Shown: piece by piece, positions 60,880 through 64,000 of the stretch
Position numbering within the stretch: position 1 is the first letter of the stretch
How the letters are laid out: every line of letters starts with the position of its first letter
Source: Pseudomonas siliginis
GTDB lineage: Bacteria > Pseudomonadota > Gammaproteobacteria > Pseudomonadales > Pseudomonadaceae
DNA: 64,000 bases
Direction: 5' to 3'
NCBI RefSeq assembly: GCF_019145195.1
Contig: NZ_JAHSTW010000008.1
Location: 288,557-352,556, forward strand
Program-made: the position numbers and the translations under genes
Notes under the pieces: generated by a model
Database searches by the model: none
What the model saw: the letters and a program-made list of their open reading frames with translations, nothing else
Told to the model about the DNA's origin: nothing

Positions 60880-63774
60880 ATGCAAACCGACACAACTCGC
60901 GAGAACCCGCAGGGCACCTTGCCGCAGGCCGCCGATTCGACTTCGGATCTGGCAGCCACCGCGCCTGGCCAGCTGCGCGTGATCAAGCGTAATGGCACTG
61001 TCGTTCCTTACACCGATGACAAGATCACCGTCGCTATCACCAAAGCGTTCCTCGCAGTTGAAGGCGGCACCGCTGCCGCCTCGTCGCGAATCCACGACAC
61101 CGTTGCGCGCCTGACCGAACAGGTCACCGCGACCTTCAAGCGTCGCATGCCATCGGGCGGCACCATCCACATCGAAGAAATCCAGGACCAGGTCGAACTG
61201 GCCCTGATGCGTGCCGGCGAGCAGAAAGTCGCTCGCGACTACGTGATCTACCGTGACGGCCGTTCGAAAGAGCGCGCAGCTCACGCTCCTGCCGAAGCAG
61301 CAGTCAACGCGCACCCGTCGATCCGCATCACCCGCGCCGACGGCAGCCTCGCGCCGCTGGACATGGGCCGCCTGAACACCATCGTCACCGAAGCGTGCGA
61401 AGGTCTGGAAGAAGTCGACGGCGACCTGATCCAGCGCGAAACCCTGAAAAACCTGTACGACGGCGTGGCCCTGACCGACGTCAACACCGCCCTGGTGATG
61501 ACCGCCCGTACCCTGGTCGAGCGCGAGCCGAACTACTCGTTCGTTACCGCCCGCCTGCTGATGGACACCCTGCGTGCCGAAGGCCTGAACTTCCTCGAAG
61601 TCGCCGAAAGCGCCACCCATCACGAAATGGCCGACCTGTACGCCAAGGCCCTGCCAGCCTACATCGCCAAAGGTATCGAGTTCGAACTGCTGAACCCTGT
61701 GCTGGCCACCTTCGACCTGGAAAAACTGGGCAAGGCGATCAACCACGAGCGCGATCAGCAATTCACCTACCTGGGCCTGCAGACCCTGTACGACCGTTAC
61801 TTCATCCACAAGGATGGCGTGCGTTTCGAACTGCCGCAGATCTTCTTCATGCGCGTGGCCATGGGCCTGGCGATCGAAGAGAAGCAGAAAGAAGACCGTG
61901 CGATCGAGTTCTACAACCTGCTGTCCTCGTTCGACTACATGGCTTCGACCCCGACCCTGTTCAACGCGGGTACCCTGCGTCCACAGCTGTCGAGCTGCTA
62001 CCTGACCACCGTGCCGGATGACCTGTCGGGCATCTATCACGCGATCCACGACAACGCCATGCTGTCGAAATTTGCTGGCGGCCTGGGCAACGACTGGACG
62101 CCTGTTCGTGCGCTGGGTTCTTACATCAAGGGCACCAACGGCAAGTCGCAAGGCGTGGTGCCGTTCCTCAAAGTGGTGAACGACACCGCTGTGGCCGTGA
62201 ACCAGGGTGGCAAGCGCAAAGGCGCTGTGTGTGCCTACCTGGAAACCTGGCACATGGACATCGAAGAGTTCATCGAGCTGCGCAAGAACACCGGTGACGA
62301 TCGTCGTCGTACCCACGACATGAACACCGCCAACTGGATCCCTGACCTGTTCATGAAGCGTGTCTTCGATGACGGCAAGTGGACCCTGTTCTCGCCATCC
62401 GAAGTACCGGACCTGCACGACCTGACCGGTAAGGCCTTCGAAGAGCGCTACGAGTACTACGAAGCGCTGACCGAGTACCCGGGCAAGGTCAAGCTGTTCA
62501 AGACCATCCAGGCCAAAGACCTGTGGCGCAAGATGCTGTCCATGCTGTTCGAAACCGGCCACCCATGGCTGACTTTCAAAGACCCGTGCAACCTGCGCAG
62601 CCCGCAGCAGCACGTCGGCGTGGTCCACAGCTCGAACCTGTGCACCGAGATCACCTTGAACACCAACAAGGACGAAATCGCCGTTTGCAACCTGGGCTCG
62701 ATCAACCTGCCGAACCACATCGTCGACGGCAAGCTCGATACCGCCAAGCTGCAACGCACCGTGAACACCGCCGTGCGCATGCTCGATAACGTGATCGACA
62801 TCAACTACTACTCGGTGCCGCAAGCGAAGAACTCCAACTTCCGCCACCGTCCGGTAGGTCTGGGCATCATGGGCTTCCAGGACGCTCTGTACCTGCAGCA
62901 CATCGCCTACGGCTCCGACGCTGCCGTCGAGTTCGCCGACAAGTCGATGGAAGCGGTCAGCTACTACGCGATCCAGGCTTCCTGCGACCTGGCCGACGAG
63001 CGCGGCGCCTACGAGACGTTCAACGGTTCGCTGTGGTCCAAGGGCATCCTGCCGCTGGATTCGCAACAGATCCTGATCGAACAGCGTGGCGAGAAGTACA
63101 TCGACGTCGACCTGAAGGAAACCCTCGACTGGGCACCGGTTCGCGCCCGTGTACAGAAAGGCATCCGTAACTCGAACATCATGGCCATCGCACCGACCGC
63201 AACCATCGCCAACATCACTGGCGTCTCGCAGTCGATCGAACCGACCTACCAGAACCTGTACGTGAAATCGAACCTGTCGGGCGAATTCACCGTGATCAAC
63301 CCGTACCTGGTTCGCGACCTGAAGGCTCGCGGTCTGTGGGACTCGGTCATGATCAACGACCTGAAGTACTACGACGGTTCGGTGCAGCAGATCGAGCGCA
63401 TCCCGCAAGAACTCAAAGAGCTCTACGCGACCGCGTTCGAAGTGGACACCAAGTGGATCGTTGACGCCGCCAGCCGTCGTCAGAAGTGGATCGACCAGGC
63501 CCAGTCGCTGAACCTGTACATCGCTGGCGCATCGGGCAAGAAGCTTGACGTGACCTACCGCATGGCCTGGTACCGTGGTCTGAAAACCACCTACTACCTC
63601 CGTGCCCTGGCCGCGACCAGCACCGAGAAGTCGACCATCAACACCGGTAAGCTGAACGCTGTTTCCAGCGGCGGCAACCACGGCGACGATTCGGTTCTGG
63701 CCGCTCCGGCAGGTCCGGCGCCAGTACCAAAGGCCTGCGCGATCGACGAGCCGGATTGCGAAGCTTGCCAATAA
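60880..63774 (+). CDS. nrdA: Ribonucleotide reductase class Ia, large subunit
   Basis: 964 aa from ATG 60880 with GGAG upstream. Two N-terminal ATP-cone domains (about 25-125 and 140-235), the first starting LRVIKRNGTVVPYTDDKI. Catalytic core with the SNLCTEI radical and glutamate motif, and redox cysteines at the C-terminus (DEPDCEACQ). It reduces NDPs to dNDPs with NrdB, whose gene should lie beyond the window. Two ATP cones give dATP-dependent allosteric control. Confidence 0.97.
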   Translation: MQTDTTRENPQGTLPQAADSTSDLAATAPGQLRVIKRNGTVVPYTDDKITVAITKAFLAVEGGTAAASSRIHDTVARLTEQVTATFKRRMPSGGTIHIEEIQDQVELALMRAGEQKVARDYVIYRDGRSKERAAHAPAEAAVNAHPSIRITRADGSLAPLDMGRLNTIVTEACEGLEEVDGDLIQRETLKNLYDGVALTDVNTALVMTARTLVEREPNYSFVTARLLMDTLRAEGLNFLEVAESATHHEMADLYAKALPAYIAKGIEFELLNPVLATFDLEKLGKAINHERDQQFTYLGLQTLYDRYFIHKDGVRFELPQIFFMRVAMGLAIEEKQKEDRAIEFYNLLSSFDYMASTPTLFNAGTLRPQLSSCYLTTVPDDLSGIYHAIHDNAMLSKFAGGLGNDWTPVRALGSYIKGTNGKSQGVVPFLKVVNDTAVAVNQGGKRKGAVCAYLETWHMDIEEFIELRKNTGDDRRRTHDMNTANWIPDLFMKRVFDDGKWTLFSPSEVPDLHDLTGKAFEERYEYYEALTEYPGKVKLFKTIQAKDLWRKMLSMLFETGHPWLTFKDPCNLRSPQQHVGVVHSSNLCTEITLNTNKDEIAVCNLGSINLPNHIVDGKLDTAKLQRTVNTAVRMLDNVIDINYYSVPQAKNSNFRHRPVGLGIMGFQDALYLQHIAYGSDAAVEFADKSMEAVSYYAIQASCDLADERGAYETFNGSLWSKGILPLDSQQILIEQRGEKYIDVDLKETLDWAPVRARVQKGIRNSNIMAIAPTATIANITGVSQSIEPTYQNLYVKSNLSGEFTVINPYLVRDLKARGLWDSVMINDLKYYDGSVQQIERIPQELKELYATAFEVDTKWIVDAASRRQKWIDQAQSLNLYIAGASGKKLDVTYRMAWYRGLKTTYYLRALAATSTEKSTINTGKLNAVSSGGNHGDDSVLAAPAGPAPVPKACAIDEPDCEACQ

Positions 63775-63824
63775 GCTGAGCTGAGATCAGGCGTTGCGAG
63801 ACGCCTGGGATCTCGAGACAAAAG

Positions 63825-63862
63825 AAAACCCCCGACAGACTTCAGGTTTGTTGGGGGTTTTG
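63825..63862 (+). terminator. Terminator after nrdA
   Basis: AAAACCCCCGACA and TGTTGGGGGTTTT arms with a short loop and TTTTT tail. A further imperfect stem GATCAGGCGT...ACGCCTGGGATC precedes it at about 63785-63812. If nrdB is downstream it must have its own promoter. Confidence 0.85.
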
Positions 63863-63871
63863 TTTTTCGGC

Positions 63872-64000
63872 GGCCTTGGCGGCCTCTGGACCGACCAGGC
63901 TCTTGGGGTTTTGGGTGAATATCCGTTTTCTCGGTGCTGCGGCTGGCGGTTTCGCTCTTACAGCGAGTCACCTTTTTCAGACGCCAAAAAGGTAACCCAA
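63872..64000. repeat. Composite repeat, reverse copy, cut by the window edge
   Basis: Reads GCGGCCTTGGCGGCCTCTGG, then TTGGGGTTTTGGGTGAATAT, and ends in CGCCAAAAAGGTAACCC; this is the reverse complement of 13436-13565 with scattered differences. The block continues past base 64000. Confidence 0.85.

Noticed and set aside
60660..60880. Cobalamin riboswitch in the nrdA leader
   Set aside because: Class Ia RNR does not use B12, and the required conserved boxes are not found in order.
60679..63771. 1030-codon frame on the minus strand opposite nrdA
   Set aside because: It is the complement of the highly biased nrdA coding sequence; no motif, no ribosome-binding site. Similar long antisense frames opposite relA (30720-33218), gacS (37928-40867) and the M20 gene (680-2407) were rejected for the same reason.

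Overview
This window is chromosomal DNA of a fluorescent Pseudomonas, most likely the P. fluorescens group. The evidence is the GC-rich coding style, the gene neighbourhoods (relA-rlmD-cysM-...-gacS-ldhA, oprH-phoP-phoQ, gpsA-...-fabA-fabB, rstA/rstB-nrdA) and dense intergenic REP doublets of the type common in that group. No phage, transposase, integrase, plasmid gene or CRISPR array is seen. Comparisons with P. aeruginosa PAO1 are from memory and are marked as such.

Layout. 1-13 kb: end of a LysE-type exporter, a secreted M20 dipeptidase, a Glu-Gly-Glu-Gly tRNA cluster with a strong stable-RNA promoter, a membrane-anchored unknown protein, a chemoreceptor, a MocR regulator, two dehydrogenases, pyrF and a response regulator/kinase pair. 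13-21 kb: a composite repeat block, an AI-2E-family permease, an acyl-CoA ligase/thioesterase/hydrolase cluster behind a perfect palindrome, sixA and gpsA. 21-29 kb: a three-gene operon (TonB receptor, orphan periplasmic binding protein, hybrid kinase resembling PAO1 PA1611), then fabAB. 29-42 kb: a DUF2058 protein, mazG, relA, rlmD, cysM, a PirRS-like two-component pair, gacS and ldhA. 42-50 kb: small zinc-ribbon proteins, lipoproteins, arsC-wrbA-DUF2069, a DNA glycosylase, ttcA, a YIP1 protein, an SprT-like protein and a CoA-transferase. 50-64 kb: dctA with a sigma-54 promoter and two activator palindromes, an AraC regulator, phoQ-phoP-oprH with a five-repeat PhoP array, a dienelactone hydrolase, a phosphopantetheinyl transferase, rstB-rstA, and nrdA behind two NrdR boxes, a DnaA box and a leader of about 390 nt.

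How it works together. The window is rich in signalling: seven sensor kinases and five response regulators, including the global systems GacS, PhoPQ and RelA. The most interesting unit is 21.8-26.8 kb. An outer-membrane receptor and a periplasmic binding protein without a permease are co-transcribed with a GacS-like hybrid kinase, which suggests a ligand-sensing chain feeding the HptB/Gac-Rsm network. GacS itself is encoded 12 kb away and its sensor region visibly resembles that of the kinase. A second point of interest is the PirRS-like pair, which lacks a pirA receptor gene and whose kinase frame now ends inside a REP element.
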